Made by a program: the position numbers and the translations under genes
The notes under the pieces: model-generated
The model's database searches: none
Told to the model about the DNA's origin: nothing
The model's input: only the letters and a program-made list of their open reading frames with translations
In this document: positions 9,815-21,000 of the stretch, one piece after another
How positions within the stretch are numbered: position 1 is the stretch's first letter
Layout: each line of letters opens with the position of its first letter
Source of the DNA: Sphacelaria rigidula
Lineage: Eukaryota > Phaeophyceae > Sphacelariales
DNA: 27,973 nt
NCBI GenBank assembly: GCA_964200075.2
Contig: CAXNAA020000107.1
Span: 1 to 27,973 of the forward strand
Direction of reading: 5' to 3'

Positions 9815-9995
9815 CGTTGACAGGGGGTTCTCGAAGGTTATGATTTTGAACTAATGCTAACCCTGACCCCGACCAAGGCATATGAGAGCCCTCGGGAAAG
9901 GCGGGTGCAAAGGTTGCTCTACGCAAAGTATGCGTTGGTAGGCCTCGAATCGGCGCCTGCACCGATTTGGACAAAACAGGTTGTGGGCAACATGA
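9815..9995 (-). repeat. dispersed repeat family B, copy 1 (inverted)
   Basis: Read on the minus strand this matches 19730-19915 and 24500-24690. Shared blocks in order: a GAGG(T/C)CTACCAACGC block, ACTTTGCGTAGAG, TTTGCACCC…CCCGAGG, GGGGTCAGGGTTAGC and TTCAAAATCATA. The three copies differ by substitutions and small indels. I infer a non-autonomous dispersed repeat of about 180 bp. Ends were set by eye. Confidence 0.75.
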
Positions 9996-10724
9996 GAGCA
10001 CTTGGAACAATCAATCACTTTAAAATCGCACTATTGGTGTACGCTCTGAAATAGAATAATCAACAGTAGTCTTGCGATCCATACGTTGAGCTTTACTGAA
10101 TCCTTGGCATGTCATGCATGAAGTAGGGCATTCAAGGCATGAAGGGCGTGTAAGGCAAATGCATGCAGTTGCCATACCCCTAAAATATTTCGCCTGCGGC
10201 CGACCTTGCTGCGCATGCCTCACATCAAAGAGCCAGAGTGGGATGTAGTTTTGAGTCCACAGTTGTGTGTACAACTACATATGAAAATGGAGGGGTGGCA
10301 GCAGTGACGAAGAATAAAAGGGAAGCTGGGCAGTTAGTGTTCATACATCATTTAGAGTCGTAATTGACTGTACCGTGGTCGTATCATATTGGCTGGTCTC
10401 GATACTGCCGCCGGTTCGGCCATGTTGTCCACCAGCCAGAGCTTCAGACAGGCCGTACATCACGCCGGGGGGCGTGTGCCGCAGCAAGGTCCCCTCGCCT
10501 CAATAACTTTTTCTCGCCTAGGGCCGTTTCTCATGGCAAACAAAAAATGAAATCTGGAAAACTGACGTTTTTGGACCTTCTGTGTCTTTCTACAGCATAA
10601 GAGGGAGCTGGCCGGATTTGACACCTTTGAATGCCTTGCTCTACTCATTGAGACGGTACCAGCACACTTACACTCACGCCATCCTCCAGAAAACGGCACA
10701 TAAGCGAAGGGCAGGATACAAAAT

Positions 10725-10870
10725 ACACGGGAGTATTCTGGTGTACCAAGTATTCCACCTGTAGATACTCCAGGTACTACGATATTCTCAGTTTTGGCAG
10801 TCGATACTCTGCTTACCCTGGAGTACCGGTTACTCCAAATACCCTGAGAACCCAGGGTACCTCACCGTGC
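10725..10870. repeat. degenerate ~43-bp minisatellite, block 3
   Basis: This block contains TAGATACTCCAGGTACTACG (about 10763) and GGCAGTCGATACTCTGCTTACC (about 10796), the same unit as blocks 1 and 2. It lies about 1.3 kb beyond block 2, so the repeat is dispersed as well as tandem. Confidence 0.7.
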
Positions 10871-11502
10871 GTACCCTATCCTACGTACTTTGGAACAATT
10901 AGCCTTAGGCGCCCAAATACTGAACTCCTCAACCGTGATGCCGAGCTTCTTGACAAGTTCGCCGGTTGGTGGTCCCGAGGGAATCGGGCGAGACGGTTCT
11001 TATTTCGCAGGGGTAGGCGGTGTTGGTGTAACGTGGTAGTCATACTATTGTAGACATGAAATCAAGATATATCGCTGAAATATCATTCGATTTAACTTAC
11101 AAGGAGCATGGCCAACTCGTCGCGCCATAGTGAGAACTGACGAAAAATTGTCCATGTTTACGTCATTTGCCCGGCGCCTGGTAACGGTGTGCTGGTCAAG
11201 CCGTGCTCTTCTGTGTGTCAGGATGCCACCTCATGCGTGAATTACAGTAGGGCGCTGCCAAGAGGCTGTATGGAAGTACAGTATGACGTGGGCTGACGAT
11301 CGGTGCAGTGTGGTAAACTGCAGTAGTACTGCCTATGGCTGACTGCGCTAGTTGCGGCGAAGCGACTTGTGGCTGACGAGTGCTGCTTCGCTTGACAAGG
11401 CCGGATGGTTTGAGACGCACACAATGCAGGCAATTTCTCGAGGCGGAGCATATAACAACACCATGACAAATCACACCCATCGCAAACAAAACAGCTGTAC
11501 AG

Positions 11503-14289
11503 ATGTCTCAGCATGCACAGAACAAACAGCGCAAGGGCCAGCATAGACCAACATACAAGATACTCGCAAGCTTCGTTCCATACAAAACCCACGTTTCCGT
11601 AGGTGCCTCAAACTTTCATACCCCTGTCCCTCGATGGCGCCGACTGCTGTACACCACGCAGCGCAACAATTTCCGGTCGTCAGACCCCCCACCAGGGCAG
11701 CAACAGCATACCCAGTACTACGACCGAGGAGCGAGCGGTCTAGGAAATGCAAGCCTAGCGGGAGGATACAGGCAGCAGTCGGCGGTGCGGCCTTCACCCT
11801 TCGCACGGGGCGCGTCAGACCAAAACGACAATGTGTCTGGCATGGGCGCGCCTAGTATTGTTGCTCACCAAGCAGGGCATGATCCGGGAGGAGAACCCGC
11901 AAGCCATTATCCCGCCTATCCACCCAGCAGAGGGTGGAGTAGTGTTGCAGCTAGTAGCGAGGTTGCACTGGTCCCAATTGATGCAGCGGGAAGCCGGGGG
12001 GGCGATGCGATGGACGAGGACGACGATTTGCCCACACGCTCTTTGGTGGATACGGATCCTGCTGATGTTGCGGGGCAACTAGCGGGCGGTATTCGGCAAC
12101 GGCGCGGAGGCGAGAGCCAGGAGGCGGCACGAAACGGCGGGAGATTTGGGAGCAGGATAGACCCGGATGCAAAGAGGGACACTTGGGTTGTGGTCTGGGG
12201 GGTGCCACCCGGGAAGTCCAACGACGTTCTTTCGTGTTTTTCACAGTTCGGGCACGTGGAGGAGCAACGAGGGGTGCCCGACAGCAACTGGCTGTACTTG
12301 AAGTGAGAGCATTTTGGGGTTCGTTTCCTTGTGCTGTGGTGTGCTAATAACGGTGATATTTTTCGATCTTTCTCCAAGTCGTTCGCGCTGTTGGCTCATG
12401 TGTTGGGAAATGTGGCAAATTTCGTCGTCGCTGCGGAAAGTGAACACAGTGATGTGCGCCAGCTTCCCCTCAAAACACGGGTTGGTACGGAAGCAATTGG
12501 GTGCACTGCCTGACGATGTTCTGGCGTTCAGCGTGGTGTGAACAAGAATGAGTTGAATTTGTCTCCAACTGATGGCGGAAAGGGTGTACGGAAATTTCTC
12601 GGTGTAACTGACTTGAGCTTTAAATGTACGCGTGGTCGCAGATGCCTGAATTCAGCGCGTCGCTTATGTTGACCCTGTGCACGCATCGCGGAATGTGGAT
12701 CGAGGATGACTACGTGATGGCCAAACCGGTGATCCCGTCCGTTTGATGCCGTTTCCTTATGCTGCAATGCGTCATTCCTTCTTGGCAACCCAGGATATTT
12801 TCTCACCGATTCTCCGAACTCATTTTCCCGCCACAGGTATGCATATTCACGAACCGGGATGTTGCCATGTTGGACAGTCGTCGAGGAAATGCGCCATGAT
12901 CTTCCTCGACGGAGATCCACGACAACGCATTCCCAGGGCGTGGGTTTCGGTGTAGATCGTGTGCGGCGCAGGCCAAGCCACCGTGAAAGACGCGTTTGAC
13001 TGCTCGATGTCTTCCTTGATTGTCCTGACAGCTGTACCCAACGTACGCCCTGGCACTCTCTTCTTCTCTTTTTCGATCGACGCAGGTACGCGACCAGGCT
13101 GCAGGCCGAGAAGGCGCTCGCCGCTGGCCACGGATCGCGGTTAACAAATACAGTCATGCTAGGCGTGCAAAAAGTCGTGGAAGACGAGGTGATGCCGCCG
13201 TCGTGTACATCGCGCTCGAGGATTGTACGCGACTGCCACAAATTAATCCAAAACTAGCTCTTGATTGGCTCGGCAAAAAAGCTAAATTCGTCAGACCCAG
13301 TAGCGTTACGCGCAGAATGTCTGGTGGCCTTGAGGGTGACCTTCGGCCGTTGGCGGAGATAACGTGCGTAATGATTTTAATGTGGCGGTGTTCAAGGCGG
13401 AGATTGGGAGTTGGCCCGTGCCAAGATGTGTACACTGCACACGCCGAAACCCCGCGAGGTGAACGCCTACACGATGCATGGCGAGTGTCAGTGGGTTACC
13501 ATGCCATATTCTGAGCGCTTCGCCCCTCGACTGTAAAATTACGCTCATTACATGTGACATTTAAAACTACGCATGCTTGGAGTTAATTTTGCCCCGAATC
13601 TTGAAATAAGCGGCATATTGAATCATATCCAGAACAAGGACATGGAATGCGGTATGGTGAGAGGAGATATTGTCAAACGTCGACGACGCACTGTCTAGCA
13701 CGCGCTCAACCCAAATCGATGCCTCCGCCCGTTTCGTCGAGTCTCGGTGCGATCTCTCTGCACATGTTCACGACGTTGGCTGTTTTTTTTCATAACGCCC
13801 GCTGAAAACTGCCATTTCTTTCTCGTAAACGTACGGTTCCAGGTGTGGTACTCGTTGAGAGAAGGCCGCATTCCGCCACTCGCTGCAGCACAGCCCTTGC
13901 TAGGGACTGGATCTTCAACTTCTGCCAGGCCTTCAACAGCACAGCGCTCCGGCAGGTGCGTGCCTCACGATTTGGTATCAAGTCCCACGTGTTGCTCTAG
14001 AAACGTGTGGAAACTCTCCTTGCTCTGCACTTGACCGAAAGTTGGAAGCACAGAAATTTCTGGCGGTCAACCTAGTGCTTGTCAGACTGGAGCAGCGACA
14101 TATATACGTGTGTGTAGATGTGCATTTCTGATATCATCAGCCGATGACTCTCTTTTTCGTCAACGTGTTTCGTGCAGGGACGAGCAAACTGTGGACGATG
14201 CCGACTTGCTGGGTGCCCCCCCTCAGCGACCGCGAGGGGAGGCTAGTATCTGCGGCAGGATCAAGCAATTTTTCGGCTTTTACCAGTAG
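11503..14289 (+). CDS. nucleoporin NUP35/Nup53 (MPPN), three exons, 342 aa
   Basis: NUP35/Nup53 is a scaffold nucleoporin that binds Nup93/Nup155-type partners and the nuclear membrane. Exons: 11503-12302, 13086-13202, 14178-14289, with GT-AG introns and matching phases. The N-terminal ~225 residues are low-complexity and Gln/Gly/Ser-rich, with an acidic patch (DAMDEDDDLP). The RRM_Nup35 domain begins at DTWVVVWGVPPGKSNDVL and continues through …NWLYLK, then across the first splice into YATRLQAEKALAAG and VMLGVQKV. Exon 3 ends in GRIKQFFGFYQ, like the amphipathic C-terminal tail that binds membrane. The length of 342 aa is close to the human protein (about 326). The exon 2 donor at 13203 was chosen because the GAG/GTGATG site at 13189 gives the wrong phase; a small unseen exon is possible. 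ATG 11503 gives a sensible length, but an upstream exon cannot be excluded. Confidence 0.8.
12303..13085 (+). other. NUP35 intron 1
   Basis: This 783-bp intron starts GTGAGA and ends GACGCAG. A long minus-strand open frame (12528-13241) crosses it and exon 2, but it matches no family I know and antisense frames in GC-balanced DNA are common, so I do not call a gene. The second intron (13203-14177) likewise shows nothing recognisable. Confidence 0.6.
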
Positions 14290-17200
14290 TCTTCCAATTG
14301 GAGGCTGGACGTTATGATCACGAATGGGGGAAGAGGCGTGGCGGCTATAGGCGTGTGTATTTTTCTTGTACTCTTCTATACTGCCTCGAAGATTGAGGGG
14401 CCTCCTTCTGAATGAAAACGGTCCCTGTCGGGCATCGGCCCCGCTCATGTTCGAGGTCAAGACCAACATTTTTTGTCGTTTAATGTGATACCAAGTAAGC
14501 GTGATGCGAGGCTACGCTGTATTTTCCTTGTGTGTGATGGTAACGGTACGAAATTTCAAGAATATCACCGATGGTAGATGTGGCATTCAACATGTAACAG
14601 TGTTCTCGTGAGATCCACAGTAGATTGTCGATTGAGACATCATTTGCTTCAACTTGGATCAAGTTTCCATTCTATGTGCTCTTCTTTGCTTGTAACACTG
14701 GCGTGTGCTTACAGCTAGACGTCGATATCCTACTCAACCGGTCGCCGCAGTGGCTCACTTGTGTCGTGGTGTCAAATCCTCGGAGCGATCAGGGATATTT
14801 TTCTCACACCATCTCCAACAATGGTGGGCAAACATGTCGTTGGTACACGACATTCGCTTATTGGTGGACGAGGGAAAAGGGATAGTGGTGCCCCTCTCGC
14901 GATAAGAAAACAAAAGGCAAGCAAGGCAGAAGGGAGGTGGAGTAGCAGAGACAAATTATAAAAAAAAGCTTGTGTTCACCTGCCCTATGTGCAACCTCGG
15001 CGTCCAGAGTAAATGGGACAACAACACATATACACACAACAATCTTCAGCTCACGAGAAAAGTGTCATATATTCGTGTAGATGTTTCGCTTAGGTGTTTA
15101 TATCCCCTGTCCACGGGCTATTTGATCCATGGGTTTGGGTGGTACACTTCTTACGCTCTATGAACATGATTTGAGAGATCGAGCTGAAGTATCGAAGATG
15201 ATGATCATGATTTGCTATGCTGAAAAAAAAGCTTATGGGATGTATCATCTCCGCTCTCACCACTGTAGCGTCGCGATGGGCAGAAGGCGGATTTTCATTA
15301 TTCCTCCTTTTTCTTGCGACAAATCTCATGTGTCCAGATGTAACCCCGTGTTTCCCTCACTTGGTAGTATCGCGGATGGGATCGGCACCCCCACATCGTG
15401 TCGTACCGGGTAGAATATCGTTTGCTTCCAACATCGTCTTTTCAACAAAGACCAATGCTCTTGACGTAGCAACATGGTTGGAGAGACTTCCAATTGTCAC
15501 CTTCCCTGACGTTCATTCGGTACGTCACCGGGGTATAACTGATGACTGAACGGGTTGTTCCATCGACAAGGCGCCGATACCTCGTCTTGGTCATGTTGGG
15601 AATAATTGCAGTGCCATTCGTTTGCACCCAACCGTCGTTGACCGTCATGTAGGTTTTTGCAACTGTCGAGTGTGTTGTTCGACAAGATATAATGCGGTGC
15701 AGACGTGTTGACCCGATCGGGGAGATGAAAATGCAAGATGGGCACCGAGGAATATCCCTCGAGACGATGGACACGTTGCGAGTACAAGTGTAGTGTTGGG
15801 GGACTACAAGCATCTGCTGTTCGAATTAATGGACATTGTTCATCTGATCTGAGAAAGATATGAAATATGTGAGCACACTTACTTGGCCCGGATGTATGAC
15901 TCCTACCGTAGCACCAATCTATGAACTAGAAGTGAAAGTAACCTTATATCGACGGACACTCCTCGTGGCGCGGTATAGAATATTCAGGCGTAGGCAAAGT
16001 TCTGACCCTTTGCGATCGCATCACAAAATTGATGAGCAGGAAGGAGGAGTTGTACCGGGGATGTCGACACAAATGGTCGGGGTGGGGGGGGGGGCACGTC
16101 CGACAATCTTCTCTCCACAAACTGTAGGCCATTCTCTCCTTCCTGTGCCTTCGGGATTTGCCACACAACCGACTTGGGCACAAAAAAAGGTTTTTTACAT
16201 GTAAGCAGTGGTGACCGGAGTACATTTTAGCTCATGATTTTTTCGACGGGTACACAATATACGTCGCGAAATCCCCCCCCCCTCCTCCTTAACTATACTT
16301 GATCATTTCCGCACATTAGCCTGTTCGCCGCCAACCGATCAATTCAAGGGAACGGTAGAGGAAAAGCCTTCCCCGGCCTGACTGGTCGAAATGTGGTGAG
16401 AACGCATCATATTTCGCAAGAGAGGAAGTAAAAGAGGGAAAAAAGGAAATACAAAAGAGCAAAAGAAATGTACCAGATGCCTGCAATGCTTCAGTAATGC
16501 TCATAACCCAACATACGATAATTTGGCTACAGGCTACGGCGCCCGCCCTGCCAACTGCCGTTCATTTACGTTTATGTTATCGCCATATGCCCAAGACTGC
16601 CGGAATTATCTATGGTCAAAATCTCGGAACGGCAGGCCGGGGACGCTGAATTGGTCAACTTGTTAGGGGCCTGGTTAAGTCCCTACTTTGGCAGATTGCC
16701 TTTGATTTACATGTTCGCACGAGTGTTTCAACATGTAAACCGTGTTGCCAATATCGAAGATGAACAAATCACCATGATCAATCGGTTTTCACACCGTCAG
16801 TTTCATACCTGAGCTGCACGTGGCGAGATCCCGCGTCATGGCTTTCCAACGGTCGGGAAATGCGTACTTCGGGAAAGGGCTAGCTGTCATTCAAATCGCC
16901 GCATCAGGTATTGGTATTGATACATTTTTATCTCATACTTCATTTCTATCTCATACTTCCTCGCTCTCAACAAAAACACGAATCACATCACACTTTCATG
17001 CTACAGCGGCACAGTACGGTCAGTCCCATGCTTGAAAAAATACACGTCACAAGGCTGGCTCGCTCCGGGTGAACAACTACTAGCGTCAACAACGTGTAAA
17101 ACAACCACTTTTATCAGAGCTCTCCATCCACAAGTCATTGCCCGCACACAAGAAATCCTCCGCCGCGAAATGCGGGGAAGGATATGAACAACGGAGGTCA

Positions 17201-17400
17201 ACCAACACAGGCACAATCTTCCAAGACACATGTCGACCTCGTCGGTCGAACAAACCCTCCCCGCCACTGCCGCGAGTGATCTCAAACGAAAACAACAGCA
17301 GGAGGATTTGGTGTCCACGGCTTAATAAAGCGACCGGATATTCCTTGAAAGAAGGAGCCGTTCGCAAAGGCACGGTGCGTCACATGCGCATTGGAACCTT
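14290..17400. other. 3.1-kb stretch without a recognised gene
   Basis: The stretch holds repeat family A copy 2 (14876-15027), a G11 tract (16084-16094) and a C10 tract (16273-16282). A minus-strand frame at 15442-15813 has a protein-like stretch (TYMTVNDGWVQTNG…) but no family I recognise. A short plus-strand frame from ATG 17230 (MSTSSVEQTLPATAASDLKR…, 31 aa) is also unassigned. No tRNA or rRNA signal was seen. Confidence 0.45.
14876..15027 (+). repeat. dispersed repeat family A, copy 2
   Basis: This is the direct-orientation partner of 261-425. Shared blocks are GACGAGGGAAAAGG, CCCCTCTCGCGATAAG and AGAGTAAATGGGACAACAACAC, in the same order. Similarity fades on both sides, so this is a repeat rather than a segmental duplication. 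Confidence 0.65.
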
Positions 17401-17518
17401 TTACTTTGGCGTCGGAGATGCAGCCGCTGCCCTAGACTCGGCACGTTTCCTCTCCTCCTCCGAGTTTTTGTGCGCGTCGTGTGTAGTGGGCTTCTTGAAG
17501 TTCCTCATGTCCAGCTGC
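17401..17518 (-). CDS. probable terminal coding exon of an unidentified gene
   Basis: On the minus strand, a TTTCAG acceptor is followed by G, then CAG CTG GAC ATG AGG AAC, and the frame stays open to TAA at 17401-17403. The residues begin QLDMRNFKKPTTHDAHKNS and end AAAASPTPK, with a Glu/Arg/Lys-rich helix between. Codons are G/C-ending and read like real coding sequence, unlike neighbouring frames. It lies about 570 bp downstream of the UXS stop on the same strand. I could not find the preceding exon or a homologous family. It could be a small gene squeezed between UXS and this point, or chance. Confidence 0.35.
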
Positions 17519-18089
17519 CTGAAAGACGAGGGCCATGAGTGCAAAGGTAGCATACGCAAATGAAAGGTCAATTTTCGGGCATGCCCGTCGTGAATACAGG
17601 TTCAAGTATTAGACTACGCTTGAAAATCCTCCCAGTGCCTGCGCAGTTGGACAAGGGCGGCCGGAAGCGTTGTCACTTCCGGGTACGAAAGAATCAGTCT
17701 GAGATGACCCCATATTCCGCGATGGCGTCTAGGCACCAGAGGCCAAGTCGAGACCTTTACACCCGCCCTCCCGATCCAAGATTCGCATGCTGCAATACCA
17801 ACTAGCACCATCACTGCTCGCATACGTCAACCAAGAACTCGAACTGCGTTCTGGCGGCCCGCGGAAAATGAAAGTTCACGTATGGCATGCCTTGCCTTTA
17901 TCGAAAACATCTCACGTACTCGAAGGCAAACTTTCGTCCGTCGGCCTACGGCACCGACACCGTGACATCACTAGAAGTGCGACTTGACTCTTTTCATAGA
18001 TTTTAGGACTGTAATAGTGTAGTGATGAACAATCTGCAGGACGAAGCCGATACACACGTTGTATACTCGTATGGTACACCCGTTTTTCT
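17519..18089 (-). other. UXS 3' flank
   Basis: This interval should hold the 3' UTR and polyadenylation region of the UXS gene, and any upstream exon of the small exon at 17401-17518. Minus-strand frames here (for example 17614-17823) are not recognisable. Confidence 0.4.
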
Positions 18090-21000
18090 TCACCTGAAGT
18101 AGTCGATGGTCTTCTTCAACCCCTCCTCCAGCGGCACAGTGGGTTCCCACTCGAGCGCCTGCTTGGCAAACGAAATGTCCGGCCTGCGCTGCTTAGGGTC
18201 GTCCTGTAACCAACGCGAAAGGGGTAGAAAAGATTCTCAATCTGTGTGTGCGCATTGATGTGTGCTGTTGGGGGTAACTGCGCAACAAGCGCTACTCAAG
18301 CGAGGGGAGCAGGACCGAGAGATACGCAGTCACTCTAATGACAAGATTACGTTACTGTTGCTATGCCAAGCGATTCACAGCAACACCAAAATACCACAAC
18401 GACATTGTCATATCTGGATCGTCGTGGAGATAGTTCGCCCCATTGCCATGAATTGCATCGTGTTGGAGAAGGTGCCATGCTTGCGGCATAAACGGTTATG
18501 GTGAAAAAAACAAGTCGCCGGACATCTGTCGAATGGGATGAAATGAACCACCACACTCGGACGATCGTCACAAAAAAATAAGAGACTGTACTACTACTAC
18601 CACCATTACTGAATACTGCAGTGAATCAAAAATTGTGTTGCAGGGGGACGCCTGGACGTCAGCAAACGACGCAAAAGCCAATCGTGGACAGCATACAATA
18701 AAAAACAGTCAGTCACGATCCGACGGTCAAGGAGGTACCTGGGGCAACGGCTTGTATATGATCTTGCTGGTCGATTCCGTGAGGCGAATGGTCATCTCCG
18801 CCAGCTCCTTGATCGTGAACTCCGTTGGGTTCCCGATGTTCATGGGCCCAATCTACCACGAAGGGGACAAGGAAGGTGAAGAGGTTGAGTTCCCCATATT
18901 TTGTTGAGCGATATGCACCACCTCCAAGTTTCGAGCGCTATGACTACAGTTCACACTTCCCCCAAGTGTTTCGCGATTCCTCGCGAGTTTTGGAATATGG
19001 TCACCTCATTCTCGTTGTTCATGAGCCGTATGAGTCCCTCGATGAGGTCGTCTACGAAGCAGAAGGAACGAGTTTGCCCGCCATCTCCGTAGATGGTGAT
19101 GTCCTCGCCGCTCAATGCCTGCACGATGAAGTTGCTCACTACGCGTCCATCTGAAACGGCAGAGATACATGATTACATTGGACAGATGACATGAATAAAT
19201 GCCTCAAAGACCGCACAGACAAGGAAGAACTGCAAGCTCGGGTACATCCTCATCAAACATCGTACATAGTGTCATCAGGATTCACGCGCACCCTGTTTGG
19301 CTGGCACACGACGCCCACGCAGCACCAATCCTCGCAACTTTCGGAGAATGCCAAAACATATGGACAGCACACCACTTGTGACAGGACACCAAACGGAGTG
19401 CTGCCGGAAGTTAGGATGTAACTCGAATCACGAGTTGCGGTGAAGACTTTTCACGAAGCATCAAGGGGTGGCGGTGCAAGGAGCCTGGAATAACGATGTG
19501 GGATGAGGCGACAACACTCGCTACCTCAACACCAGAAGCAGGCAATAAGTAACTGTCAGGGGCACACATGATTTCTCGATCGTGGTACGACCACACCCCT
19601 CGCACGAGCTTCAGCCAGTAGTGTTCACCACTTGCTCGATTGGAACCTTCCCGAAACTTCATAACTTGATTTGATTGTAAACACCTATATTCGGATCTTT
19701 AGCGGGGCTGATAGCCCCAACTGCCTCACGCGTGCGCAGAACGCGTTCTTGTCAAAATTGGCGCCTGCGGCGCCGTTTTGAGGTCTCCCAACGCCACGCT
19801 TTGCGTAGGGAACGCTTCGCACCCCTTCGCCCGAGGGTTCCCGGTATTCCTCGGATTGGGGTCAGGGCTAGGGTTAGCGTTACTTGAAAAAATATGTTTC
19901 CAAGAATTTTCTTCATCGACCAAGTGGCGAACACACCTCGCTTCAGCGCGTTTTCAGTCCAATTTCTACAATGCGGCAGTATTTCTCACCGTACGGGTGC
20001 ATGCCGGGCCCGAACGTGTTAAAAATCCTAGCTACGCGCACGGCGAGATTATGCTGCCTGTGGAAGTCGAAGCACAGAGTCTCCGCGACGCGCTTCCCCT
20101 CGTCGTAGCACGCTCTCACACCTGGAAGGAGGCGACAAGAATTAGCGAGACCGTCAAGGTGGGCGCAAAAACCACTGCGCTGGGTCAAACCGACTCGCCG
20201 ACGGCGGTGATAAATCTGTTGGCACATGCACTGCACGATACATGGAGCGTGTGTTGACGCGGGAAACGTATGCCCCTGAGAACACGCGATGACGCACAAC
20301 AGTGCAGCTCTATCTGGTACAACATGTCACGGGCTTGTTTGCAGGCATTGCATAGAAGCAACACCCATCGCGGAAAGAACAACCTCGAGAGGGCAAGGAC
20401 GGGGCCGAGTGAGCACACATCATGCTGGCGAATCCAAAAGCATCCATCTACGCGCAAGTGGGCAAACAGGGGCAAGATGCCCCGATACTCTCCGTAACCC
20501 AGAAACTACGTGCATGAGCAAGAACTGCTTTGACGCAACTCACCCGTGCAGTTGACGTTTCCCCAGTAGGATTCATTTTGCGGAGTCATCTGCGCATCCC
20601 CGTATACCTGGAGAAACACGCCAGAGCAGCAAAGCAACGGCATGGGCACGGGGTATACGTCGTGCTCTCGAGTAGTTTTGGAATAGAATGCAAGTCCCAC
20701 ATTTCACTCGTCTATAACCTTCTTCATTCTTCTTTGCCTCTCGCTCCGCAAGGGGGAGCAATCTTTACAGCAATTTTCTCACCTCGGCACCGGATACGAG
20801 TTTCATGGCTACTCCATGTGTCACAAAATACTTTACACCTGCTCTGCTGACTGATTCAGGAGTGTACCAGCGTACACCGGATGGCGCAAAGGCAGGACCA
20901 TGTGATGAGGTGCCGGAGTGTGCGCTTAGTGCGTACCGTGGCTGCTCACCTCGCTGGTGGACGCCTGAAGCATTCGAGCATTCACACGCTTGGCTAGGCC

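Larger units (their letters stand above)
7637..11502. other. repeat-rich region between TIPIN exon and NUP35 gene
   Basis: The missing 5' exon(s) of the TIPIN gene should lie here on the minus strand, but I could not recognise the conserved N-terminal block. What can be seen is a ~43-bp degenerate minisatellite in three blocks, an open frame at 8653-9036, and one inverted copy of a dispersed repeat (9815-9995). The two genes are head-to-head, so their promoters should also be here. No RNA gene was seen. Confidence 0.5.

Noticed and set aside
9854-10054. Short protein frame in repeat family B copy 1
   Set aside because: Similar frames in all copies follow from the DNA repeat itself and are interrupted differently; no evidence of coding.
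12528-13241. 237-codon minus-strand open frame
   Set aside because: It is antisense to NUP35 intron 1 and exon 2, has no recognisable domain, and the sense strand explains exon 2 well.
17138-17563. 141-codon plus-strand frame
   Set aside because: It overlaps the better minus-strand exon and has no coherent composition or match.
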